Shown in pieces: positions 33,756 to 44,062 of a stretch of DNA of 64,000 bases. Each line of letters starts with the position of its first letter. The first letter of the stretch is position 1. The DNA lies in the NCBI GenBank assembly GCA_027405735.1, contig JAPEHQ010000011.1, forward strand, positions 124,001 through 188,000. Direction: 5' to 3'. The notes under the pieces are model-generated. The model saw only the letters and a program-made list of their open reading frames with translations, ran no database searches and had not been told where the DNA came from. Source of the stretch: Mucor racemosus. Its lineage: Eukaryota > Mucoromycota > Mucoromycetes > Mucorales > Mucoraceae. The translations under genes were made by a program, and so were the position numbers.

Positions 33756-36700
33756 ATGGATACAGATGACGAGAGTGAATCCAAGATGCATTTTGCTGCT
33801 CTTAGTATTGAAGACAAAAAAGATTGTAAGTTAGAAAATAGTGATTTTTCACAACCACCTAAACATTTAATGAATAATAATTCACTAATTTTACCAATTA
33901 CTTTAGAAAGTAAAAAGTGCATTGTAAAAACATATTTCTTGTTAGATACAGGCGCATCATTTAGTAGTATTTTACCAGCTTTAGCTGTTAAATTAGAAGT
34001 TGAAGTTAATAATAAAAATAATTTTGGTATAATTAAAACTTGTCAGAAAGATAATGTAGTGAAAAGAATGGGTTGTACAGATGAGAAAATTAAACTTACT
34101 TATAATTCAAGGGTTTGCAATGTCAACTTAGAAGTATTTGATATATTTAATGGTTTACATGTAATAATTGGAATGGATTTGATTACTCAATTTGGTATCA
34201 CTATTTCCAATTTAACAATGGATTGGGATGACGATAATAATTATGAAATTCCATGTATTGATCCTAATCCTTATACCCCTAATAATCAACCTTTCGGTAC
34301 TGAAAGTGAACGTAACCGATTGTTTGCAGAAGTAAATCCTTTATTAGAAGCAAACAAACAAATTGATCCAAAGGCACATTGCACATTACCAGGAAGTACA
34401 TTGCGATTACATGTACAAAAGGATCATGAACACAAGATGTATAGGGCACAATGGCCATTAGAAGAAAAGGTAAAACCTGTTGTAAAAGCACAAATTACTA
34501 AGTGGTTAGAAAATGGTGTAATAGAAAGAGCACCACCAGGAAACCCATATAATTCTCCACTTTTTCCTGTGCGAAAGAAGAATGCACAAGGCGAATATAG
34601 TGGTGATAGTCGTATAGTGATGGATTGTCGTTTAATCAATGCTGCACTAGATCCAGCTAAATCTGACCGTTTTCCATTGCCATTAATCTCAGAGTTGCAC
34701 AGAAAAATGTCTAAGCATTCTATATATACTGTCATTGATCTTTCTCAGTGTTTCCATTCTTTTGCCATACATTTCAGCTCAAGAAAATTCTTATCCTTTA
34801 CTGATCCAACGACAGGACTTCAATACCAATATGCCAAAGCCCCTATGGGATTAACTCCGCTCTCATCATTTGTGCAACGTCAACTTACAAATTTATTCTC
34901 CGACATGAATGCTGTAACTACCAACTTTATAGATGATATCACGGTACATACAGAAGCAGACATGGAAACGCATATAAAATACGTCAAAATAGTCATTGAA
35001 CGTCTTACCGAAGCTAATTTAACCATTAATGCTGCTAAAACTCATTTAGCACAGAAGAGCATTAATATTTTGGGATTTTGCCTATCAGAAAAAGGTTTAG
35101 CCCTAGACCAACGAAAAGTTAGTAATATTTTAGATTGGAACCCTATCGTTGCAAATAGTAGAGAACTTGCTTCGCGATTAGGATTAATTAATTTCTTTCG
35201 TGCACATTTACCATGTTTATCCACTTTGATTGCACCGTTAGATAGTATAAAAAATGCACCAGATATTAGCAAAGTCTGGAAAGATGAACATACTATTGCA
35301 ATGAAAAAAATACAGCAGTTATTAGTCAATGCTCCTGTTTTATCAGCACCTGATATGAGACATGATATGTATTTAGTTACAGATAGTTCAGCATATGGCA
35401 TCGGTGCATGTTTATATCAAGTAAAGAAGAAACGTGTTTATTATTTAGGTTTTATAGCACGAAAACTTACTAGTTGCGAAATGCGTTGGGGCAGTACCAA
35501 GCGCGAATTATTAGCAGTCGTTTATGCCTTTAAGAAATACCGACAATGGCTTTGGGGTAAAAAATTTCATTTGTTTGTAGATAACAAAGGACTTTTATAT
35601 TTACATTCCCAAGAAAAATTAACCAGAATGATAGAAAACTTCTATGAAACTATTTTTGAATTAGACTTTGATATCACCTTTTGTGCCGGAATACACAATA
35701 TTCTAGCCGATAGACTTTCTCGCATTTTTGAACATGGTACCAAAAAGCTAGAGGGGGGTGATGGTATGGCTAGAAGAGCTACAATAGTACAAAAAAGAAC
35801 TAGAGATAATAACAGTTTAGATAGTAGTAATAAGAAGGTCAAATTAGTAACGGAAACCTTATTAGAAGAAAAAGAAGATATTGTTGATGTACATAGAAAA
35901 GTTATTGATGATAATAAAACAGATGTTGCTACAAAAGAAACAGTTGTTACTACAGACGAAACAATTTCTAATGGGAAAGATGCAAATGATTTAGAAGCAA
36001 AGAAATCTCCAGATACAGATTTATTTATTTATGCATCACATTTAGATATTTATGAACAACCAAAAGATGAAAGTGAGAAACAAACTTTATTAGAAAAAGC
36101 ACACCTACTTGGGCATTTTGGTGTTACAGCTATGGATCAAGTGATCCATGAAGAATATCAGATGCATTGGAAAGGTTTACGCAAAGATATAGAATACTAT
36201 GTCAAGAATTGTAGTAAATGTAGAGTATTCAATTTAGGTAAACACGTTTACCATCCACCTAAAAGTATTATTCCAAATGCAGTATTTGATCATATAGTTA
36301 TGGATCTAGGTACATTTGACGTTACTACCCCAAGAGGAAATAATTATATGATGGTTGTTATGGATTTGTTTTCAAGATTTATTATTTTAAGAGCTATACC
36401 AGATAAATTAGCTACTACAATCGCAAAAGAATTAGTATCAATATGGTCGTTGTTTGGCTATAGTAAAGTCATAACCCATGATAACGGAAAAGAATTTTCC
36501 AATAAATTATTAGAAGCTATAGCACTACATGCGGGTGTAGAACAAGCAGTTTCATTACCATTTAATCCTTTAGGGAATTCTAATGCGGAATCTGCAGTAA
36601 AATCAGCTAAGGGAATCATAATTAAGATGTTAGAAGGAAGAGCTGAAAATTGGGATCTGTATTTAGATGGAACAGCATATTGTTTAAATTTACATAAATC

Positions 36701-37448
36701 AAGATTGCATGGTATGATGCCATTTGTTGTAGTTTTTGCAAGATTACCCAATGAGTTAACAGATTACTCTAAAATAAAAGCAGTTCTCCCTGAGCAGGAA
36801 ATAGATGTTAAAGCATTAAAAGATAAAATCAAATTAGTTGATAAAATTTTAGTACCTGCAATTAAAGAGCAGATTGTTAAAACTAAAGAAGCAGATAATG
36901 CATATTTTAGAAAGAGACATAAGATATTGGAAACCCCTTTTCCAATAGGATCTTCAGTTATGATAAAGAATGTAGAGAAGAATAAAAAGACTGATCCAAA
37001 TTATGAAGGACCATATAGTGTTTATGGTTATACCAAGAATGGTAGTTATATACTACAAGATAAAGCAGAAGCATTTTTATCGCGAGATATACCTACATCT
37101 CATATTAAATTGATCAGTGAAAATGGTATTAGACCAGAAGAAAATAATCACATTTTTGAGATCCAAGCTATTCTTAATCATAGAGGAGAAGAACCAAATC
37201 ATGAATATTTAGTCAGATGGAAAGGTTATGATTCATCATATGATTCATGGGAACCTCCAGCTATGTTTGATTCTAAAGAAGTAATAGAAACATATTGGTC
37301 CAGACGCAATGCAGGACAATCTAATAGTAAGAGCAAAGGCAAAAAGAATGCTAAGCCAAAATCAGTAAACAAACGAAAAGTTGAATCTCGACAAGAAAGA
37401 TCAATTAGAAGAAAGGCACGCTTATTAGCTGCTACTACAAGAAAATAG
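33756..37448 (+). CDS. pol: Pol polyprotein of the gypsy element (PR-RT-RH-INT-chromodomain)
   Basis: 1230 codons from the first ATG after the amber stop; the frame is open from 33624, so the true translated start may lie upstream. Aspartic protease 'LLDTGASFSS' at ~64-73. Reverse transcriptase from ~240 to 430, with catalytic 'NFIDD' (~390) in place of the more usual Y/F-V-D-D. RNase H begins 'LVTDSSAYG' (~540). Integrase zinc module H-x3-H...C-x2-C ('HLLGHFG...NCSKC', ~785-830). DDE core residues are in 'MDLGTFD', 'THDNGKEF' and 'GNSNAESAV' (~848, 908, 945). A C-terminal chromodomain ('YLVRWKGYDSSYDSWEP', ~1148-1165) marks a chromovirus that may target heterochromatin marks. A basic Lys/Arg tail ends the protein. 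I see no frameshift in pol. Confidence 0.95.
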   Translation: MDTDDESESKMHFAALSIEDKKDCKLENSDFSQPPKHLMNNNSLILPITLESKKCIVKTYFLLDTGASFSSILPALAVKLEVEVNNKNNFGIIKTCQKDNVVKRMGCTDEKIKLTYNSRVCNVNLEVFDIFNGLHVIIGMDLITQFGITISNLTMDWDDDNNYEIPCIDPNPYTPNNQPFGTESERNRLFAEVNPLLEANKQIDPKAHCTLPGSTLRLHVQKDHEHKMYRAQWPLEEKVKPVVKAQITKWLENGVIERAPPGNPYNSPLFPVRKKNAQGEYSGDSRIVMDCRLINAALDPAKSDRFPLPLISELHRKMSKHSIYTVIDLSQCFHSFAIHFSSRKFLSFTDPTTGLQYQYAKAPMGLTPLSSFVQRQLTNLFSDMNAVTTNFIDDITVHTEADMETHIKYVKIVIERLTEANLTINAAKTHLAQKSINILGFCLSEKGLALDQRKVSNILDWNPIVANSRELASRLGLINFFRAHLPCLSTLIAPLDSIKNAPDISKVWKDEHTIAMKKIQQLLVNAPVLSAPDMRHDMYLVTDSSAYGIGACLYQVKKKRVYYLGFIARKLTSCEMRWGSTKRELLAVVYAFKKYRQWLWGKKFHLFVDNKGLLYLHSQEKLTRMIENFYETIFELDFDITFCAGIHNILADRLSRIFEHGTKKLEGGDGMARRATIVQKRTRDNNSLDSSNKKVKLVTETLLEEKEDIVDVHRKVIDDNKTDVATKETVVTTDETISNGKDANDLEAKKSPDTDLFIYASHLDIYEQPKDESEKQTLLEKAHLLGHFGVTAMDQVIHEEYQMHWKGLRKDIEYYVKNCSKCRVFNLGKHVYHPPKSIIPNAVFDHIVMDLGTFDVTTPRGNNYMMVVMDLFSRFIILRAIPDKLATTIAKELVSIWSLFGYSKVITHDNGKEFSNKLLEAIALHAGVEQAVSLPFNPLGNSNAESAVKSAKGIIIKMLEGRAENWDLYLDGTAYCLNLHKSRLHGMMPFVVVFARLPNELTDYSKIKAVLPEQEIDVKALKDKIKLVDKILVPAIKEQIVKTKEADNAYFRKRHKILETPFPIGSSVMIKNVEKNKKTDPNYEGPYSVYGYTKNGSYILQDKAEAFLSRDIPTSHIKLISENGIRPEENNHIFEIQAILNHRGEEPNHEYLVRWKGYDSSYDSWEPPAMFDSKEVIETYWSRRNAGQSNSKSKGKKNAKPKSVNKRKVESRQERSIRRKARLLAATTRK

Positions 37449-37739
37449 ATTGATAAAAAAGATTCTGCCTTTTTCCTTGCAAACTGTATTTCATTTTTCC
37501 TACAAGGTTTTTGAATGCACAGAGGTTTTTTACAGGCGAATATTTATCAAGCAAATCATTTTATACTATATTAGAGTATTATACCACGCAAATTAGCAAG
37601 TTATCTTATATCAGAATATATTATCAACAAGACTTTTATTATTTTTTCTTTTTTTTTTCACGGTTTATCAACAAGACGAGACAACAAGCATATTGTAATT
37701 CATTATTTACCACGTACTTCTTACGCTGATGAGGGGTAA

Positions 37740-38049
37740 TGATCTATCAGAATTACAACATTCGATATATAGAAGATCTCCGACAAATCTAGCAGATCTT
37801 ATCTATCCAGTAACTGGTTCCTGTCACCCAGGAACTAACAATGAAACATAACTTATAGCAATATTACCACTGAAACATAACATGTTATATCCATACACAT
37901 TAATAATAATATCTATTGTCACATCTAATGGATCCCTGTCCATTAGATCTTATCACACAATCCCAATAACTATATAAACCCATATTTAATTCATTCTAAT
38001 AAACGGTACTTTTTACGTTGATTTTAATTTATAAAGTCTCGATAAATCA
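37740..38049 (+). repeat. 3' LTR of the gypsy element
   Basis: 310 bp. It differs from the 5' LTR at one base that I can see (ATTCATTC versus ATTCATTT, ~37994-37997). It is followed by the target duplication ATGCC. Confidence 0.95.
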
Positions 38050-38330
38050 ATGCCTTCGTAAATTTCTGTTTGTAACACACAAAATCTTTTTTCTTCCCTA
38101 CTCTTTCCTCAGCTCTTTTATTTACGTTTAAAACTACAACAAAGAGACTAATATTTTTTTTAAACTGAAACCAAGAAGCAGGTACAAGTACATGTTTTTT
38201 CTATTGTTTATTTGGAAATAAATTATTAACTGTTAATGTTAGGGTACGTTATAATATCTTTCTCGAACAAAAAAAGCATCCAGGTCTTAATCATTTTGTT
38301 CCATTATCTACGTTATAATCAATGTTCTTT

Positions 38331-38692
38331 TAGGATTATTTCACAAACAACGCATCGTATTACGGTTAACCGAATTTGACTGCTTTAACGGGCCTTTTTT
38401 ATGCAAACTCGAATGAGGGTATTCGAGTTTCTTCTTTTTTTTTGTCAGATAAACTCGAAAACAGGATTGAAAAAATACTTCAAGTTGTGAAATTGTCAAA
38501 TATACTATTATCAATTCATAATCCCATATTAACTTGACAAGGTTGCTATTAACAGCCTCCTTAAGGCAAAGCAATACTTGCTCCCACCCCGTTTTCTATC
38601 TGGGTTACAAAAAAACGGGCCGTTTTCCAACTCGAATCGAATGGCCGTTTCCGTTAAAACTCGATTCAAACTCGAATCGAAGCCCATTCCTA
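38331..38692. mobile_element. hAT-like MITE
   Basis: 362 bp starting TAGGATTA and ending CATTCCTA (terminal TAGGA/TCCTA inverted), flanked by the perfect 8-bp duplication TGTTCTTT (38323..38330 and 38693..38700). 8-bp duplications and TAGG-GGGC-type termini are characteristic of hAT elements. Subterminal ACTCGAATCGA-like repeats are present near the right end. No ORF, so it is non-autonomous. The paralogous empty site is at 15336..15343. Confidence 0.82.
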
Positions 38693-38967
38693 TGTTCTTT
38701 GGTCTAAAGTCGATATCTATCTGGAGAAAAACTGGTGATTATAAAAGTATGTATAGTATTGACTTGACTTGAATGAATGAATAAACTCATGTTAGTCTAT
38801 TTAATGTCTAAAAAGCATTTATTTCTATTTGGTGGCCAACAGCTAAGAAGAGGAAAATAAGGTGTTGTCTTCTATACCACTACCAACTATCAAAGGTACA
38901 CCATAATTATTACTCACCAGCTTTCTATTAGTTAATAATTGATTTTACTAATAAATCAACTTTTATA

Positions 38968-39084
38968 GGTCAAAAATAAGTTTGTTCTGGTAAAGCATTG
39001 AATCAATTAGCTTGAGACAAAGAGGGTAAGAAAGCGGCAATAGGTCCCAGTGATGGTCATTTTTATTTTTATGATATTGGAGAG
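38968..39084 (+). pseudogene. Captured dynein intermediate chain fragment (copy B)
   Basis: The frame reads 'SGKALNQLA', a stop in place of the conserved Trp (TGA), then 'DKEGKKAAIGPSDGHFYFYD' and 'IGE'. This matches the last WD repeat region of cytoplasmic dynein intermediate chain and ends at a GAG|GTAAGC donor. It is pseudogenised inside the transposon and is shared with copies A and C. Confidence 0.75.
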
Positions 39085-40804
39085 GTAAGCCTAAAACTCA
39101 ATGTAAATCATCTTTAGCGCAGTAATTATAAAGTAAGGCTATAGTACCATCAAATAAATTATCACACAATATTAACATGTATAAAGATTTACGGTAATAA
39201 GCTTTATACAAGTGGGGTACAACATCGTAAATTCTTGAAAAAGTTCTGAAGTATCATAAAATCTCTTATTTTTAAGACTTACAAGGCTTATAAGCGGAAT
39301 ATTAATTTCGAAAATTATTCTTGTCCAGATCATCAATTTTGACATTTTTTAATTTTTTATTTCTGGTTTTGCAAATTTAGAGTTAATTATACTACCAATT
39401 ATAAAAACAAAAAATATACACATATACAGAATTTAGCGCTCTATTTGCTCAATAAAAAAAAAAGCATTTTTATTGCAAAATATTACATGAAAATTCTTTA
39501 ACCAAAAATCCGCTTTTGGGCCAAAAATGCTAGTTTTCATTACTTAACGTTTAATATTAAGCTTTTATCAAATGTATGTTAGCTATGCCTACAATTTTCT
39601 CTCACAATGTAGTATATTTAAACGTTTATTTTGGTATCAAAATTTGATTTTTCTGTTTTTTGATCAGAATCATGTGTGTTGGTAAGGATAAAAATGAGTC
39701 CCGAAAATGTCCGCTACAAAAACTGAATTTTCAGACCGTACGTGGTTAAATATAAGAAAAGTTAAAAAAAAGAAACGCTTTTTTATTTAAAACTTAGATA
39801 TACCATAGTATAAGAGACTTCAGCCGTTCGATCGTGTTATGCTCAATTATGGTGTCGCTCTATGGGCTCGCTTTTGAAATTTTTTAATGAATGTATGATA
39901 TGACAGACAGTGTTTTTAGTAGAAAATTTTATGTTCCTATTATAGTAACAGATATTGCATATTTTGCTTAGTTTATGGTTTACGTTATATTAGAGACTGA
40001 TATTTTCATTTAACCGCAATTTAGGATCAAATATCATTATTTACTACTGTATTTTTGGATGTATTTCTTGATTAGCGGATCAAATCAAAAGCAATGATAT
40101 TTATATCTACTCAATAAAAAGCTAGAACTGGCTACAAACCTACGAAATGTTCCAGAAAAGTGATAAAATTTCAAATGATATAGAAACAAAAGAAAAAGAA
40201 TAATCTCATGTTTTGCGGTATAAATTTAAGCAGTAAGTGCTATTTAAGTTTATTATGCCCGAGCAAAAACCATTGTTGCTGCAACTATTACAGCTACAAA
40301 CATATTTACAAATGATGATAATTGTAATTATATTGACTGTTGAATGTATTGATCTACTACATCAACAACCTATTAAATTGTATTGTCTATAATCTATATT
40401 GATAAAAGCAGATGTAATTTAAAAACCCATTCCAGTAGAAAATGGAATGGAATTTTGAGGATGGCACGATGCTCATGTAAAACCACTTTTTTCCCATACT
40501 ATTAGCTCATTATGCCCATGGTCAGATTTTGTTATTATGCTGCACAAATAGGGATAATGATATGCTTATGGGAAATTCTACTATTATGCACACATGGGAT
40601 TAATGTCATGCACATGGACAGAATCTATAATACTGCACATACGGGCTTAGCATTGTGTTCGTCGTGTGTAGTTTCTTTTGTTGTACCCATGTGCATATTA
40701 TTATCTTTTTAATCATATTCAGTTGGCACAACAGCTCAGGCTATAGTGTGCAGCCCACCTGGGCACAACGAAATTACCTTGTGCAGCACAGTTTGGCCGT
40801 AGTG

Positions 40805-41199
40805 GTGCTAGTCATCAAATCTTTAAAAAAACCAATACAAGGCTCGGTAATTCTACTAGAAAATACTCTGAGGGGGCCCGATAATGTGCATCAAACAAAC
40901 AATATTATAATGAGAGAGATAGCGAGTAATTGGTTTAAAAACACTAACAGAAAGCTGCCTTCGATCAAACTTGGAGTTACAATATACAAAAACCACCTAG
41001 AAGTAAGCATCCATTTCATTCAAATCATTTAGATATTATCCTTATTATTATAAATTGATGTTCTTATTTGTAAATTAGATATTTATTAATGAACAAATAA
41101 ATGTAAAGAGGATGTAACAAGATAAATAAATCTACAAGGGATCATGTAATTATTTTTCATAGTATTTATATAAGGAATGAGGCAAGGCTTTACATAAAT
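40805..41199. other. Intergenic between two repeats
   Basis: No supported gene. An ORF across 40655-41032 overlaps the terminal inverted repeat of the transposon and has no recognisable homology. Confidence 0.45.
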
Positions 41200-42480
41200 G
41201 AAACTGAAATGTTTGACTCATCACAACTGCCCAACTTTTTTTTTCACTAAATAACGCCAATAAAAATTATTATATGCTAATGTACTTAAGATGCTCAAAT
41301 TTAACCCAAAAATGAGTATTTGGAAATATCCTATTTTCTGCCGTTGGAGAATTGGTATTAATTTTTTAGTGCTAAGGTTTCAAATTTCTACGCGTATTTT
41401 ACTGCTAAAAATTGAAAGCTCTGATACCTCATATCTCCACAAAAAATTAAGCTATACTAACGCTTTTGAATAATTAAACTTACTTGTTTTGGAGCACTGT
41501 ATAACATATTTCAGTATAAAAGATTTCGGAGCACTTTTATTTTTTTTCATTTTTTTTTAGCATTTTTGCGGTAGATTTAAGAATATTTATTATATTGAGC
41601 AGCAATTTTTTTACAATTTTGTCGTCAAGCTTATTGAGCTCTCTTTGGTCCAATTTAGTTTTTTTTAAAATATTGATTTTTCGTGGAGATATACTCAAAA
41701 ATGTGTATAAAGGAATATCTTTGTTTCTAGCCCCGATTTTCCCTCTGTATACCCTCATCCCAAATTCAGAATTTGAAAAAAAAATGACAAAAATCTCGTT
41801 TTCTCTACAAAAAATGTAACTAAAAGGGGTCGGCAATGGATCAATCGATAGATAATCTTGTCACATATCATTGCAATTACTTGAATTTAAAACATACTTT
41901 TAAAAAATAACGTGTATCCTTATAAAACCTCCAAAATTTCAATCGCATTTTACGCAAAATTTAATGTGAAACATTTGTCTAAATTTTATTTAGATAAATG
42001 CAAAATTCAAAACTTTACAAAAACTATTTAATACGCTAGTTTGACTTACTTTGCAGTTCATGGGCTGTCAAACGATTTGGTTTTTTTGATCATTTTTTCA
42101 TCGTTTTGGCGAATCGATTTTGGAACTCAGTTATTATACTTCAAGCTGCAACGCGAAGTATTATTTTGATTATCTCAACGAAAAATCAATATTTTTCGCT
42201 GAAACAAAAAATGAAGAGTAGCATTCAGTTGGTTCTATCTTATGAATATAAAAAACTTAGTATATTAATTTCGGTACTTAATTTTAAAATCAGTTTTAGG
42301 TTAATGTTAGGATATTGTACTTATTTTTTGGTATTAATCCTTATATTTCAGGACAGATATCAATGGTCCATAGCGTAAAGGTACTTTGTCTTTGAAGATT
42401 TGATGTAATTTGACTCAGTCTTAGGCAGGAAAATTCAAAAACCTTCTGAAATCATCTGAAACCTACTTTAACAACGGTAA
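41200..42480 (-). repeat. Dispersed repeat family 1, copy D (inverted)
   Basis: Reverse complement of family 1, diverged from copy A. It extends the homology outward: 42250-42440 aligns with 10722-10850 of copy A in a frame where residues such as 'TLWTIDICP' are conserved despite many base changes. This hints that family 1 once had coding sequence. The Lys/Asn-rich frame is also kept (41836..41537). Confidence 0.72.
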
Positions 42481-43453
42481 AAACCGATAACAGGATTCAT
42501 ATCTCAATAAATTTTGACTTTGATAACTTCCAACTTTGCATGATAATGGGTGAAAATTTTTGACACAATTTTCTTGAATAGCAATTTTCAGAAGCTACTA
42601 TGCGTTGTGAAAGTTATTGCAAAAGTGCGATTATAGATTGTTGCGCACTTTTATTAAGAACAATAAATACACAACCTCAATGAACACTAATCCAAATAAG
42701 CTGTAATTCCATATACATGTAGTCTCAAAGAAAAACAAAAGTCCATAATGTCAGATATCGGTTCTTCCCATAGAGTAATGACAAGAACTCAGTATAAATA
42801 GCTTAAATAAAAGTAAACCCTCTTCTCTGTGTGGAATATTTTAACATTTGTTGATAAGTACATTTTCTATGCCTTTCTTAAAAAGTGAGTATACATATAA
42901 TAATGCAGAAGATAAAAAGAAATCATAGTACTATCATATAGTGGATACGCATTTTGCGTAAAGTTTCAACATACCAAAAACTTGGCAGCTTTTACTTCTA
43001 AATAACTAATTTATTTTGGTCTCATTATGTATTCAAATCCATATCATATAATATTTCATCCATCATACATACAAAGCATCTATTACGGAGATATAGCATA
43101 GATATATTGATTATATATACTTTAAACCAAAACCAAATGAGCATTTTCAAAGGGTTTATCTGTGCATTGATTACCATAATGAACAAATCAAGTATCTAAA
43201 ACTATTAAATTAGTAATATTGATGATTGATGGCTAGCATTGCAATCTAATTAAATAAGCAGCATTATTATAAGCATTTGAAAATTACTCGATCTTTCTAG
43301 ATCATGCAACAAAGAATAATTATAAAATTATAGTATCATGTCAAAACTTTATTAAAATGAAAGAAATCCTATCATCTACCTAGAATCAGAATGTATAACA
43401 TTTTAATCAAAATAAAGTGTTTATAAAACCCAAAATCAATTTGATGTCAACAT
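42481..43453. other. Intergenic downstream of the HsbA-like gene
   Basis: AT-rich, no ORF or repeat recognised beyond a possible continuation of family 1 up to ~42660. The 3' UTR of the HsbA-like gene lies at the right edge (AATAAA on the minus strand is plausible). Confidence 0.4.
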
Positions 43454-44062
43454 TTAAATACCATAAGCGGTCTTGGCAGTTGCGAATGAAGTATTGATTT
43501 GAGCAACCAAAGCATTGGCAGCAGCCAAGTGAGTGGATGGAGTCTTGGCAACCAAGCAAGTGTCTAAAGCAGTGGTTTGAGTATCCAAATTCTTAATATC
43601 AGTCTTGACGAGAGCAGTGGCTAAAAGAATAGCATCAAATTGAGGTTTCTTGGTGACAATTGAGGTCAAAGCAGCGGAAACTTCAGGAACAAGAGTGCTA
43701 ACAACGGAAATAACAGCGTCAGCTTCTTCAGCGGTGACAGTACCAGAAATTGCACAGCAATCAGTACCAGCCTTCTTGAGACGAGTTTCGAGAACTTGCT
43801 CCTTAGAGTGGATGGAAAAGGCACCACCATAACCGCTAGCACTAGTGAAGACATCGACCTATATATTTAATTAGTTTTATCATTTATTACTAAATTATTG
43901 TGTACTCACATCAGCCTTGACAATGGCAAGTTGAACAGCAACAGAGTTGATATCATCAATGCAGAGTTGAACAGGAGCAGAGACAGCTCTTTTGTTGAGA
44001 GCAGCAGCATTGACAGAAAGAGCGAAGGCAGCAGCGATAATTAAAGTGGAGAAAGCGCGCAT
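43454..44062 (-). CDS. HsbA-like secreted hydrophobic-surface-binding protein
   Basis: Predicted secreted cell-surface protein of the hydrophobic surface binding protein A family (Aspergillus HsbA adsorbs to hydrophobic surfaces and recruits hydrolases). Two exons, 44062..43910 and 43858..43454, giving 185 residues. The N-terminal signal peptide is 'MRAFSTLIIAAAFALSVNAA', followed by a Lys-Arg (LNKR) that could be a Kex2-type processing site. The mature part is Ala/Thr/Val-rich and helical, ending 'TSFATAKTAYGI', with few cysteines. I chose the MRAF start rather than the upstream in-frame ATG because it places the signal peptide at the N-terminus. Codon use is much more biased than in neighbours (GCT/GCC, GTC), suggesting high expression. 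HsbA membership is by overall pattern. Confidence 0.75.

Larger units (their letters stand above)
32034..38049 (+). mobile_element. Full-length Ty3/gypsy chromovirus LTR retrotransposon
   Basis: 6016 bp bounded by two 310-bp LTRs and flanked by the 5-bp duplication ATGCC (32029..32033 and 38050..38054). The LTRs (TGATCT...AAATCA) differ at one position that I can see, pointing to recent insertion. It encodes gag then pol (PR-RT-RNaseH-INT-chromodomain), the order of the chromodomain-bearing Metaviridae. A purine run GAGGGGTAA directly precedes the 3' LTR (PPT). It is inserted into a DNA transposon whose paralogue at 15620 shows the empty site. Confidence 0.96.
31693..40804 (-). mobile_element. 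Composite CACTACGG-TIR DNA transposon, copy B, with nested insertions
   Basis: Left end 31693 CACTACGGCCGAACTATGC and right end 40804 (reverse complement CACTACGGCCAAACTGTGC) form TIRs of ~19 bp with three mismatches. Removing the nested LTR element (32034-38049 plus TSD) and the MITE (38331-38692 plus TSD) leaves about 2.7 kb. The right subterminal region (40500-40740) contains many copies of TTATGC-xCATGG/TATTATGCACA-type motifs. CACTA-first TIRs with subterminal repeats are typical of the CMC (CACTA/EnSpm, Plavaka) group, but no transposase is present and I found no flanking target duplication, so the class is tentative. It carries a dynein gene fragment at 38968-39084. It is inverted relative to copies A and C. 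Confidence 0.68.

Noticed and set aside
32360..36751. Minus-strand ORFs inside gag and pol
   Set aside because: Antisense shadows of well-supported retrotransposon frames.
31693..40804. Target-site duplication for the CACTACGG element
   Set aside because: Flanks TAA and GTG do not match; none of 2-5 bp fits, so no duplication is claimed.
40512..41032. Two overlapping plus-strand ORFs (66 and 125 codons)
   Set aside because: They run through the subterminal repeats and the terminal inverted repeat of the transposon; composition is repeat-driven.
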